Origin: Butyrivibrio sp.
Lineage (GTDB): Bacteria; Bacillota_A; Clostridia; Lachnospirales; Lachnospiraceae
NCBI GenBank assembly: GCA_024690635.1
Contig: JAILOW010000123.1
Span: 1-5,353 of the forward strand
Length of the DNA: 5,353 nt
Direction of reading: 5' to 3'
Shown here piece by piece: positions 1 to 4,048 of the stretch. The translations under genes and the position numbers were made by a program. Every line of letters starts with the position of its first letter. The stretch's first letter is position 1. Under the pieces are notes generated by a model. It was not told where the DNA came from, did no database searches, and worked only from the letters and a program-made list of their open reading frames with translations.

Positions 1-226
1 TGTTCTGACGCTCAACCCAGGGACCTGCCAGGGGAGTCAGGATAATTGTAGGGATACGGTTCAGGGCATAAATAAGAGCTGACCAGCTGGCCTGACCTGT
101 GATCTCATATACGATCCATGAAGATGCGATAGCATCCACTGAATCTCCGAAGCGGTTGATGAGCTCTGCTGATAAGTCCTTACGATAGTTTCTATTCTGG
201 AATAATTCACGAATCTCTGCTTTCAT
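1..226 (-). CDS. MFS transporter, N-terminal 75 residues (runs off the window)
   Basis: This is the start of a major facilitator superfamily exporter, an integral membrane protein that moves small molecules using the proton gradient. Only 75 residues are visible. They comprise a polar N-terminal helix (about 1-20), a first membrane segment containing R25-F-G-D28 and S36-W-I-V-Y40-E-I-T-G44, a second segment (about 48-66), and G68-P-W-V-E-R73, which matches the conserved loop 2-3 motif (G-x-x-x-D/E-R). The RFGDS...WxVYExTG pattern is typical of drug- or siderophore-exporter-like MFS proteins; the substrate cannot be told. The ATG at 226-224 is supported by AGGAGG at 238-233 with 6-nt spacing. 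Upstream lies a sigma-A-like promoter between two identical palindromes, so expression is probably controlled by a repressor. The family is fairly sure. Intactness is unknown because the 3' end lies outside the window. Confidence 0.88.
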   Translation of the reverse strand, partial: MKAEIRELFQNRNYRKDLSAELINRFGDSVDAIASSWIVYEITGQASWSALIYALNRIPTIILTPLAGPWVERQN

Positions 227-241
227 AGGGGGCCTCCTGAA

Positions 242-257
242 TTAGATGTTTATCTAA
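242..257. promoter_or_regulatory. Proximal operator-like palindrome
   Basis: The sequence TTAGATGTTTATCTAA has perfect 6-bp arms around a GTTT centre. It lies in the 5' leader of the minus-strand MFS gene, just downstream of the predicted start of transcription (about 269) and next to the ribosome site. The same 16 bases recur at 314-329. The arm facing the promoter is extended (ATCTAACAT, 252-260). AT-rich inverted repeats like this are typical binding sites of ArsR/SmtB-type or similar winged-helix repressors, but the regulator is not in this window. Confidence 0.7.
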
Positions 258-275
258 CATTTGCTTGATGAATAT

Positions 276-304
276 AAAATATCATAATGTTTGATGGATG
301 TCAA
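276..304 (-). promoter_or_regulatory. Promoter of the minus-strand MFS gene
   Basis: On the minus strand a perfect -35 box TTGACA (304-299) is followed by a 17-base spacer and a -10 box TATTTT (281-276, four of six consensus bases). Predicted transcription starts near 269. The promoter sits exactly between two identical palindromes, one upstream of the -35 and one downstream of the start, as expected for a repressible promoter. Confidence 0.7.
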
Positions 305-313
305 ATGTGAATG

Positions 314-329
314 TTAGATGTTTATCTAA
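314..329. promoter_or_regulatory. Distal operator-like palindrome
   Basis: This is a second exact copy of TTAGATGTTTATCTAA, 72 bp centre to centre from the first, or close to seven helical turns. It lies just upstream of the -35 box of the MFS promoter. Here too the arm facing the promoter is extended (ATGTTAGAT, 311-319), mirroring the other copy. The spacing would allow a dimeric repressor to hold both sites, but looping is only a guess. Confidence 0.7.
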
Positions 330-343
330 AAGTGGGCGGTACT

Positions 344-369
344 GGGGAACGGGGTTATAGGGCCATTTT
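344..369. repeat. Short GC-rich dispersed repeat, copy A
   Basis: The segment beginning GGGGAACGGGGTTA and ending CCATTTT aligns with 1585-1609 at 21 of 26 columns, with one single-base gap. It is GC-rich inside an AT-rich intergenic stretch. The rest of 330-517 holds no gene I can support. A possible -10-like TATAAC lies at 472-477, with no convincing -35 box. The repeat may belong to a small dispersed family like the REP-type GGGGACGG elements of other Firmicutes; this is an inference from two copies. Confidence 0.5.
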
Positions 370-517
370 ACCTGAGAGATTTTGCAATTATTTTTATTGC
401 TGTTTTGGCAAATTACAGGTGTCTGTTTCACCGACGCAAATATATATTCAAGAATTGTTTGGCGGTATGCTTATAACAGGATAAAACTCTTTTCATACGA
501 AATGGAGGGCGTTGATC

Positions 518-979
518 ATGAAGAGAACATTATTAAGCGTTTTGGCAGCAGTCATGATGATGGTAACAGCAGTCGGAATGACATCTGTACCTGCAGAGGC
601 GGCTGGCAAGTATAAAACCACAAGCAGCTATTCAACCAGTAAGAGCACATCAAAATCAAAAGCATCGAACAGCAAGAGCTCAAGCAGTAAGAGCACGTTC
701 AAGTCGAAAGCTTCAAACAGCAAGAGTTCTAGCAAAAAGAGTACATCAAAATCAAAAGCATCAAGTAGCAAGAGCACATCCAAAAAGAGCAGCACATCCA
801 AAAAGAGCAGCTCTAAGTCATCAAAGAAAGCTTATGATCCTTATGACGTCTACGATTACAAGTCAGCTCAGGACTTCGCCGACGACAAGTACGAAGAGTT
901 TTTTGACTACGAAGATGAGTACGAAGATGAAGACGAAGCTTACGATGCAGCTGAAGATTACTGGAATGATAATTATTGA
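518..979 (+). CDS. Small secreted Ser/Lys-repeat protein with acidic Tyr-rich tail
   Basis: Unrecognised 153-residue protein. Residues 1-29 form a clear Sec signal peptide: K2-R3, a hydrophobic stretch from about 5 to 24, and an A-E-A-A cleavage region at 26-29. Residues 31-104 are almost all Ser and Lys (36 S and 22 K of 74), with three 16-residue repeats at 42-57, 58-73 and 74-89 (pattern K-S-T-S-K-S-K-A-S-N-S-K-S-S-S). Residues 105-153 reverse the charge: 21 Asp/Glu and 10 Tyr, starting Y106-D-P-Y-D-V-Y-D-Y114. The mature part has no Cys and no predicted fold, so it is probably disordered, exported or wall-associated. The ATG at 518 is chosen because GGAGGG (504-509) lies 8 nt upstream; the in-frame TTG at 512 would be too close. 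It stands alone between an intergenic region and a terminator. A wall-binding or polyelectrolyte role is possible but unproven. Confidence 0.85.
   Translation: MKRTLLSVLAAVMMMVTAVGMTSVPAEAAGKYKTTSSYSTSKSTSKSKASNSKSSSSKSTFKSKASNSKSSSKKSTSKSKASSSKSTSKKSSTSKKSSSKSSKKAYDPYDVYDYKSAQDFADDKYEEFFDYEDEYEDEDEAYDAAEDYWNDNY
641..784 (+). repeat. Three tandem 48-bp in-frame repeats
   Basis: Copies at 641-688, 689-736 and 737-784 each encode 16 residues of the Ser/Lys region. Copies 1 and 3 are the closest in the first half, and copy 2 has diverged, mostly at third codon positions. Shorter, degenerate AAAAAGAGCAGC-type units continue to about 830. Tandem units of whole codons suggest growth by slippage or unequal exchange while the reading frame is kept. 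Confidence 0.8.
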
Positions 980-985
980 GGATTT

Positions 986-1017
986 GGGCCGGGACTTTTG
1001 TGCCGGGCCTTAAATTT
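986..1017 (+). terminator. Probable terminator after the secreted protein gene
   Basis: GGGCCGGGAC and GTGCCGGGCC can fold around a TTTT loop, with a bulged G and one G-G mismatch. A weak T-rich tail (TTAAATTT) follows. It begins six bases after the stop codon, which favours termination, but the stem is imperfect and the T-run is poor. Confidence 0.55.
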
Positions 1018-1022
1018 AATTA

Positions 1023-1052
1023 AAGACATGCCCGGCTGGCTTATAATATAAT
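1023..1052 (+). promoter_or_regulatory. Candidate msrA promoter
   Basis: Two overlapping perfect -10 boxes (TATAAT at 1042-1047 and at 1047-1052) lie 45-50 bases before the msrA start. The best partner is AAGACA (1023-1028), four of six -35 bases, 18 nt from the second -10 box. The -10 is convincing and the -35 is moderate. Confidence 0.55.
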
Positions 1053-1096
1053 AGCAATATCTGTAGGTCAGGAATTTGAAAGGAAATGGAGAAGTG

Positions 1097-1585
1097 ATGA
1101 AAGAAGCTTATTTTGCAGGCGGATGCTTTTGGTGCGTTACGCCAATATACAAGATGTATGGAGTTGAACAGGTTATCTGCGGGTACGCAGGCGGAGATGA
1201 AGAAAATCCAACCTATGAGCAGGTGAAACATCAGGAAACAGGACATAGGGAGACTATTAAGCTTGTCTATGATCCGGAGAAGGTTTCTTTTGAGAAACTG
1301 CTTGATATCTATTTTGCCAACGTGGATCCTTTTGATTCAGAAGGCCAGTTCATTGATAAGGGATTTTCCTATACTCTGGCGATTTTCTATAACTGTGAGG
1401 ATGAAAAAGAGCTTGCAGAAAAGAAGATAGCTGAGATTGAAAAAAGGTCCGGTAAAGAGACGCATGTAGCTCTTTTGCCATACAAGAATTTTTACGAGGC
1501 TGAAGAATACCATCAGGACTATTACCTGAAGAACCCGGAGGCCTTCGAGAAGGAACTGATAGAATCGGGAAGAAAACGCCCCTAG
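1097..1585 (+). CDS. msrA: Peptide-methionine (S)-S-oxide reductase MsrA
   Basis: Repairs oxidised proteins and free methionine by reducing methionine-S-sulfoxide, using thioredoxin, in the cytosol. The 162-residue protein has the signature G9-C10-F-W-C13 with catalytic Cys10, then G29-Y-A-G-G33, N37-P-T-Y40, T48-G-H-R-E52 (substrate pocket Glu52), V76-D-P78, G83-Q-F-I-D87 and the C-terminal E136-E-Y-H-Q-D-Y-Y143. Possible resolving thiols are Cys13, Cys28 and Cys100. Cys28 sits where many homologues have Ser, before the GYAGG motif. It is a single-domain MsrA with no fused MsrB. The ATG at 1097 is preferred because GGAG (1088-1091) is 5 nt upstream; an in-frame TTG at 1076 would add seven unconserved residues. 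The stop codon merges into a short repeat element that lies between this gene and the yccF-type gene 38 bases on. The two may share a transcript. Confidence 0.95.
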   Translation: MKEAYFAGGCFWCVTPIYKMYGVEQVICGYAGGDEENPTYEQVKHQETGHRETIKLVYDPEKVSFEKLLDIYFANVDPFDSEGQFIDKGFSYTLAIFYNCEDEKELAEKKIAEIEKRSGKETHVALLPYKNFYEAEEYHQDYYLKNPEAFEKELIESGRKRP

Positions 1586-1609
1586 GGGACGGGGTTAGCA
1601 GACCATTTT
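1585..1609. repeat. Short GC-rich dispersed repeat, copy B
   Basis: This copy aligns with 344-369 (shared GGGGA, CGGGGTTA and CCATTTT blocks). It starts on the last base of the msrA stop codon. The palindrome CCCCTAGGGG (1579-1588) spans the stop. The copy also runs up to the GGAGG ribosome site of the next gene (1610-1614), filling the whole gap between two genes. Confidence 0.5.
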
Positions 1610-1623
1610 GGAGGAAATTAATT

Positions 1624-1998
1624 ATGAGATTTTTGGGAAATCTTATTTGGATTATATTTGGAGGACTTTTTAGTGCGATAGGCTGGTGGATCATGGGATT
1701 TTTGTGGTGCATAACCGTAGTGGGGATCCCCGTTGGAATCCAGTGTTTCAAGCTTTCAGAAATTTCACTTAATCCTTTCGGAAAAGAAGTTGTGAACGAC
1801 GGCGGCGCTGTTTCGTTCCTCTTAAACATTTTGTGGCTTGTCTTTTCCGGATGGGAGCTTGCGCTTGGCAACGCCATCATCGGATGTTTATTCTGCCTGA
1901 CTATTGTGGGAATTCCTTTCGGAAAGCAGTTCTTTAAGATCGCAAAAGTAGCGCTGATGCCCTTCGGAGCAAGAGTTGTAAGGGAGCATTATCTGTAA
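1624..1998 (+). CDS. yccF: YccF-type inner membrane protein
   Basis: Member of the YccF family (DUF307), small membrane proteins of unknown biochemical role. The 124-residue sequence is two copies of one unit with a 62-residue period: N6/N68, W9/W71, F12/F74, G34-I-P36/G96-I-P98, Q40/Q102, F42-K43/F104-K105 and P51-F-G53/P113-F-G115. Each unit carries hydrophobic segments (about 7-37 and 66-99) ending at the GIP-x-G motif. It is a little shorter than E. coli YccF (148 residues) but holds both repeats and looks complete. The ATG at 1624 has GGAGG (1610-1614) 9 nt upstream. It follows msrA by 38 bases in the same direction, and no terminator is visible between them, so cotranscription is likely. 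No clear terminator follows; the next promoter starts 37 bases after its stop. The family is sure, the function is not. Confidence 0.92.
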   Translation: MRFLGNLIWIIFGGLFSAIGWWIMGFLWCITVVGIPVGIQCFKLSEISLNPFGKEVVNDGGAVSFLLNILWLVFSGWELALGNAIIGCLFCLTIVGIPFGKQFFKIAKVALMPFGARVVREHYL

Positions 1999-2011
1999 AA
2001 ATGGATAGGAA

Positions 2012-2063
2012 TTGTCGGTCTGACAAAAAAAGTGTTGACAGTAAATTGTCAGTCAACTATACT
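2012..2063 (+). promoter_or_regulatory. Strong promoter nested in inverted repeats
   Basis: A perfect -35 TTGACA (2035-2040), a 17-nt spacer and a -10 TATACT (2058-2063) form the best promoter in the window. Two nested inverted repeats overlap it: GTTGAC (2034-2039) with GTCAAC (2052-2057), and TGACA (2036-2040) with TGTCA (2047-2051). A third, TTGTC (2012-2016) with GACAA (2022-2026), lies just upstream. Such TGTCA/TGACA symmetry inside the spacer resembles sites bound by TetR-type repressors. The promoter is secure; the operator reading is inference. Confidence 0.75.
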
Positions 2064-2095
2064 TACAACTAATATTTTTCAGAAAGAGAACTGCT

Positions 2096-2209
2096 ATGAA
2101 AAAACTTATGCTCGTCACAACTTGGATGGTCAATAATGAACTCGTGAATGATAATCAGGAGTATGTTTTTGATGTGCATGATGAGGATAGGGTTATTTGC
2201 AGGGCGTAG
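2096..2209 (+). CDS. 37-residue small ORF, possible leader peptide or small protein
   Basis: Unrecognised small ORF: a hydrophobic start (M1-K-K-L-M-L-V-T-T-W-M11) followed by a polar, acidic half (N13-N-E-L through D29-E-D-R-V-I-C35-R-A37). The ATG lies about 26 bases after the expected start of transcription from the strong promoter at 2035-2063, so it is the first thing translated on that RNA. The ribosome site is weak (AAAGAG near 2083-2088). It is followed by a small hairpin and then a strong terminator placed right before the GNAT gene. Codons 28-31 (2179-2186) contain TGATGAGG, which is complementary to the terminator's 5' arm. A regulatory leader or a genuine small protein are both possible. 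Nothing in it identifies a family. Confidence 0.5.
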   Translation: MKKLMLVTTWMVNNELVNDNQEYVFDVHDEDRVICRA

Positions 2210-2215
2210 CCGGTT

Positions 2216-2241
2216 CTTTATAACTGATACAGTTTATAAGG
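2216..2241 (+). other. RNA hairpin upstream of the terminator
   Basis: CTTTATAACTG (2216-2226) pairs with CAGTTTATAAGG (2230-2241), with one bulged T and a terminal G-T pair, closing a three-base ATA loop. It lies between the small ORF and the terminator and abuts the terminator stem. The segment TTTGCA (2196-2201), 17 nt, TATAAC (2219-2224) also resembles a weak promoter, so the hairpin reading is not exclusive. Confidence 0.45.
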
Positions 2242-2277
2242 CCTCATCAAGCGAGAGTTTGATGGGGCTATTTTTTT
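2241..2277 (+). terminator. Strong intrinsic terminator directly before the GNAT gene
   Basis: GCCTCATCAA (2241-2250) pairs over ten positions (one G-T) with TTGATGGGGC (2259-2268) around an 8-base loop. TATTTTTTT follows at 2269-2277. The next base begins the GGAGG ribosome site of the acetyltransferase gene. A terminator ending on a ribosome site is the usual position of an attenuator, so it may be conditional and not just an end of transcript. Confidence 0.88.
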
Positions 2278-2287
2278 GGAGGTGGAT

Positions 2288-2839
2288 ATGAGAATAAAGG
2301 AGCGTAAATATTTTTTACCGGATGGACAAGAGGTTACTATTAGGAGTTCAGGTCCTGAAGATGCTCAAAAAGTAAAGCTTCACAGAGAACTGACTTCTGC
2401 TGAAACACATTTTATGGCAAGGGAGCCTGAAGACGGTCCATTTAATCTTGAGAAAGTAGTTGAGGGGCTTGCAGTTGTTGCTGAAAGCGAAAGAGACTTC
2501 ATGGTAAGCGCATTTATTGGAGATGAGCTCATCGGAGATCTTGGGGTTACACTCGTAAGGCCACATGTTAAGTACCTTCATCGCGCCTATCTTGGAATGT
2601 CCATACGGCAGGCGTATACCGGAATGGGGCTTGGAAGCTTCATGATGCAGGTTGCTCTTGAACAGGCAAAAGAAAACGGCTTTGAGCAGGTTGAGCTTGG
2701 AGTTTTCAGCGATAACGACAGGGCAAAGCACATGTATGAGAAGATGGGATTTAAGGAATTCGGAGTAAATCCCAGAGCATTCAAGCTTAAGGACGGAACC
2801 TACAGAGATGAGATCATAATGGCGAACATTTTTGATTAA
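2288..2839 (+). CDS. GNAT-family N-acetyltransferase
   Basis: Probable acetyl-CoA-dependent N-acetyltransferase of 183 residues; the substrate is unknown. The N-terminal part (V16-T-I-R19, P23-E-D25) is the usual first strand and helix of the GNAT fold. The acetyl-CoA pyrophosphate loop is Q108-A-Y-T-G-M-G-L-G116, close to the Q/R-x-x-G-x-G/A motif. Motif B follows as V135-E-L-G-V-F-S-D-N-D-R-A and M149-Y-E-K-M-G-F155, with N143 and Y150 at their usual places. Y101-L-G-M-S-I-R107 is the strand before the loop. The ATG at 2288 is chosen because GGAGG (2278-2282) is 5 nt upstream; an in-frame TTG at 2276 lies inside the terminator T-run. It is followed after 13 bases by the nucleoside phosphorylase gene, whose ribosome site overlaps its stop codon, so they form an operon. 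Access by RNA polymerase must pass, or start near, the terminator at 2241-2277. Confidence 0.9.
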   Translation: MRIKERKYFLPDGQEVTIRSSGPEDAQKVKLHRELTSAETHFMAREPEDGPFNLEKVVEGLAVVAESERDFMVSAFIGDELIGDLGVTLVRPHVKYLHRAYLGMSIRQAYTGMGLGSFMMQVALEQAKENGFEQVELGVFSDNDRAKHMYEKMGFKEFGVNPRAFKLKDGTYRDEIIMANIFD

Positions 2840-2852
2840 GGAGGCTAAGCCC

Positions 2853-3602
2853 ATGCATAAAGATTTTTTTGATGATAAAACTGAACCGATAATACAAATC
2901 AAACAGTTCTACGGAGAGCAGAAACACCTTGTGGACAAGTGCCTCATCATTTTTTCAAAAATAATATATGAACATATTTTGGAAAAGTTCGACTGCGAAG
3001 TGATCGGTACCATCGGCGCCTGCAATGGAAGTATACCTATCTATTGTCTTGAGCACAAAGGGGAAAAGATAGCTTTTTACCTGACTGGAATAGGCTCCGC
3101 AGTTGCTTCCGGTTCCTGCTACGAAGCGCATTGGCTGACGGGAGCGACCAGGTTTATTATGTTCGGATCCTGCGGAAGCCTTGATCCTGAGAAGACCACG
3201 GGAAGGTTTATCATTCCCACTGAGAGTTACAGGGGAGAAGGAGCTTCATATTACTACGCACCGGCCAGTGATTATATCGAAATTAAGGGGTGCGAAAAAA
3301 TGGAGAGCATCTTTACAGAGCTTAAGGTGCCTTATGTTAAGGGCCGCGTATGGACGACAGACTCCATGCTCAGAGAGACAAAGGGGCTTGTCGCAAAGAG
3401 AAAAGAAGAGGGCTGCATAGCTGTAGAGATGGAGCTTGCGGGAGTTCAGGCGCTGTGCGATTTTTACGGACTTGAGCTTTATGATTTCCTTGAAGCCGGT
3501 GATGTGCTTGCAGACAGTGGCTATGAAGTGGAGGCCCTTCCTGCAGCCAACCATGACCTTGGGAAATTCTATATTGCGCTGGACGTTGCAGCGAGGATCT
3601 AA
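2853..3602 (+). CDS. Nucleoside phosphorylase family protein (PNP/UDP phosphorylase type)
   Basis: A 249-residue protein of the purine/uridine phosphorylase superfamily, which splits nucleosides with phosphate in salvage pathways. Visible motifs in order are G79-I-G-S82, F104-G-S-C-G-S109 (phosphate/ribose region), R118-F-I-I-P-T and Y126-R-G-E-G-A131 followed by Y135-A-P137, T168-T-D-S-M-L-R-E175, the ribose-binding V191-E-M-E194, and a likely catalytic Asp in E214-A-G-D217. In many relatives the segment reads VEMES-A-A; here it is VEMEL-A-G, so substrate choice may differ. Uridine phosphorylase-like is my best guess over purine-specific. The ATG at 2853 is supported by AAGGAGG (2838-2844), 8 nt upstream and overlapping the GNAT stop. 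An upstream in-frame TTG at 2832 would overlap the GNAT gene and lacks support. It is the second gene of an operon with the acetyltransferase; a hairpin terminator lies about 70 bases beyond. Confidence 0.88.
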   Translation: MHKDFFDDKTEPIIQIKQFYGEQKHLVDKCLIIFSKIIYEHILEKFDCEVIGTIGACNGSIPIYCLEHKGEKIAFYLTGIGSAVASGSCYEAHWLTGATRFIMFGSCGSLDPEKTTGRFIIPTESYRGEGASYYYAPASDYIEIKGCEKMESIFTELKVPYVKGRVWTTDSMLRETKGLVAKRKEEGCIAVEMELAGVQALCDFYGLELYDFLEAGDVLADSGYEVEALPAANHDLGKFYIALDVAARI

Positions 3603-3658
3603 ACTAATGTAAGATGAATATAATTCAGGTGAACGGAATACTTGAAGGACGTATAGTG

Positions 3659-3700
3659 ATGCATATTTGCGGAGCATTTGCTCCTTTTTTACGGAGGTAA
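3659..3700 (+). CDS. Candidate 13-residue leader peptide (MHICGAFAPFLRR)
   Basis: Very short ORF with a proper ribosome site: AAGGA (3645-3649), then 9 nt, then ATG. Its codons 5 to 11 contain the whole terminator hairpin at 3671-3690, so the moving ribosome would cover one arm. It ends in tandem stops (TAA TAA, 3698-3703) 25 bases before the start of a decayed MFS transporter gene. A -10-like TATAAT sits at 3619-3624, but without a good -35. This arrangement matches ribosome-controlled leaders known before antibiotic-resistance genes (erm, msr(D), tet(M) types). The peptide itself I do not recognise from any documented case. A longer in-frame start at 3614 lacks a ribosome site. Confidence 0.5.
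   Translation: MHICGAFAPFLRR
3671..3690 (+). terminator. Intrinsic terminator / possible attenuator hairpin
   Basis: GGAGCATTTGCTCC followed directly by six T. The stem is GGAGC with GCTCC around ATTT, or one pair longer with a tight loop. It could simply end the GNAT-phosphorylase operon 70 bases upstream. However, its 3' arm plus T-run (GCTCCTTTTT, 3680-3689) is perfectly complementary over ten bases to AAAAAGGAGC (3707-3716), the ribosome site of the following MFS remnant. Two mutually exclusive hairpins are therefore possible. Confidence 0.8.
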
Positions 3701-3725
3701 TAAACGAAAAAGGAGCGAAAGAAAA

Positions 3726-3913
3726 ATGAAAAACAGAATAAAGAAATTACGTGATTTTTATATATTATGGAGCACGCAGAGCCTGTCACAGCTTGGAAGT
3801 GCGATGACACAGTTTGCGCAGCGCTTATGATGTTCATCCTGGCTATTACAGGAGTGCTTCTATGCGTGACATCCAGCTATTTCATGAGACGATACAAATA
3901 TATAGAGGATTAA
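3726..3913 (+). pseudogene. MFS transporter remnant with large internal deletion
   Basis: Only the two ends of an MFS transporter gene remain. The first frame, from ATG 3726 (AGGAG at 3711-3715, 10 nt upstream), gives 34 residues ending in TGA at 3828-3830. Its F11-Y-I-L-W-S-T-Q-S-L-S-Q-L-G-S-A-M-T is the familiar first-helix start of drug-type MFS exporters. A second frame, shifted by one base, continues as A-L-M-M-F-I-L-A-I-T-G-V-L-L and ends R-R-Y-K-Y-I-E-D before TAA at 3911-3913. That resembles the last membrane helix and the short charged tail of the same family. The join lies about 3812-3826, around GCGCAGCGC. A normal member is about 400 residues, so roughly 340 are missing. The protein cannot transport anything. 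A complete terminator and an apparent leader flank it, as for a once-functional gene. A two-small-ORF interpretation is less likely. Confidence 0.78.
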
Positions 3914-3922
3914 GATTTCATA

Positions 3923-3959
3923 GCCTCCAACTTTTAATGAAGTTGGGGGCTTGATTTTT
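3923..3959 (+). terminator. Strong intrinsic terminator after the MFS remnant
   Basis: GCCTCCAACTT (3923-3933) pairs over eleven positions (one G-T) with AAGTTGGGGGC (3940-3950) around a six-base loop, followed by TTGATTTTT. It starts nine bases after the remnant's stop codon, showing that the transcription unit was once complete. Confidence 0.9.
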
Positions 3960-3978
3960 AATGAGGATGAAATATAAT
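3951..3978 (+). promoter_or_regulatory. Candidate promoter of the flavodoxin-nitroreductase pair
   Basis: A perfect -10 TATAAT (3973-3978) has TTGATT (3951-3956, four of six bases) 16 nt upstream; the -35 overlaps the tail of the preceding terminator. This gives a leader of about 64 bases. A second TATAAT at 4016-4021 is closer to the gene but has only a poor -35 (TTAAAT). Confidence 0.55.
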
Positions 3979-4048
3979 AATGGTAGCGCACAATTAAATA
4001 TTACAAAACAGAGAATATAATTCAGAATCAGATTAATGGAGGAAAATC

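Noticed and set aside
242..329. CRISPR-like reading of the repeated 16-bp palindrome
   Set aside because: Only two copies with a 56-bp gap containing a promoter, and no cas genes; an operator pair explains it better.
384..400. GCAAT/ATTGC inverted repeat with T-rich loop
   Set aside because: Five-base AT-rich arms in intergenic DNA are expected by chance; there is no T-run after the stem.
382..615. Plus-strand open frame running into the secreted protein gene in another frame
   Set aside because: There is no ribosome site, and it overlaps the well-supported signal-peptide coding region; its composition looks like translated intergenic DNA.
1350..1880. Long open frame on the minus strand across msrA and the yccF-type gene
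   Set aside because: It is antisense to two clearly recognised genes, has no ribosome site, and its translation shows no family features.
2348..2902. Open frame of about 180 codons on the minus strand opposite the GNAT gene
   Set aside because: It is antisense to a well-supported acetyltransferase, and the plausible plus-strand start and operon structure leave no room for it.
3614..3700. 28-codon version of the leader ORF starting at 3614
   Set aside because: No ribosome site precedes this ATG, while the internal ATG at 3659 has AAGGA at 9 nt; the shorter ORF is preferred.
3616..4025. 13-base exact repeat GAATATAATTCAG at 3616-3628 and 4013-4025
   Set aside because: Both copies are AT-rich and centred on a TATAAT; a 13-base match of such composition in 5 kb is within chance, and the flanks do not match.
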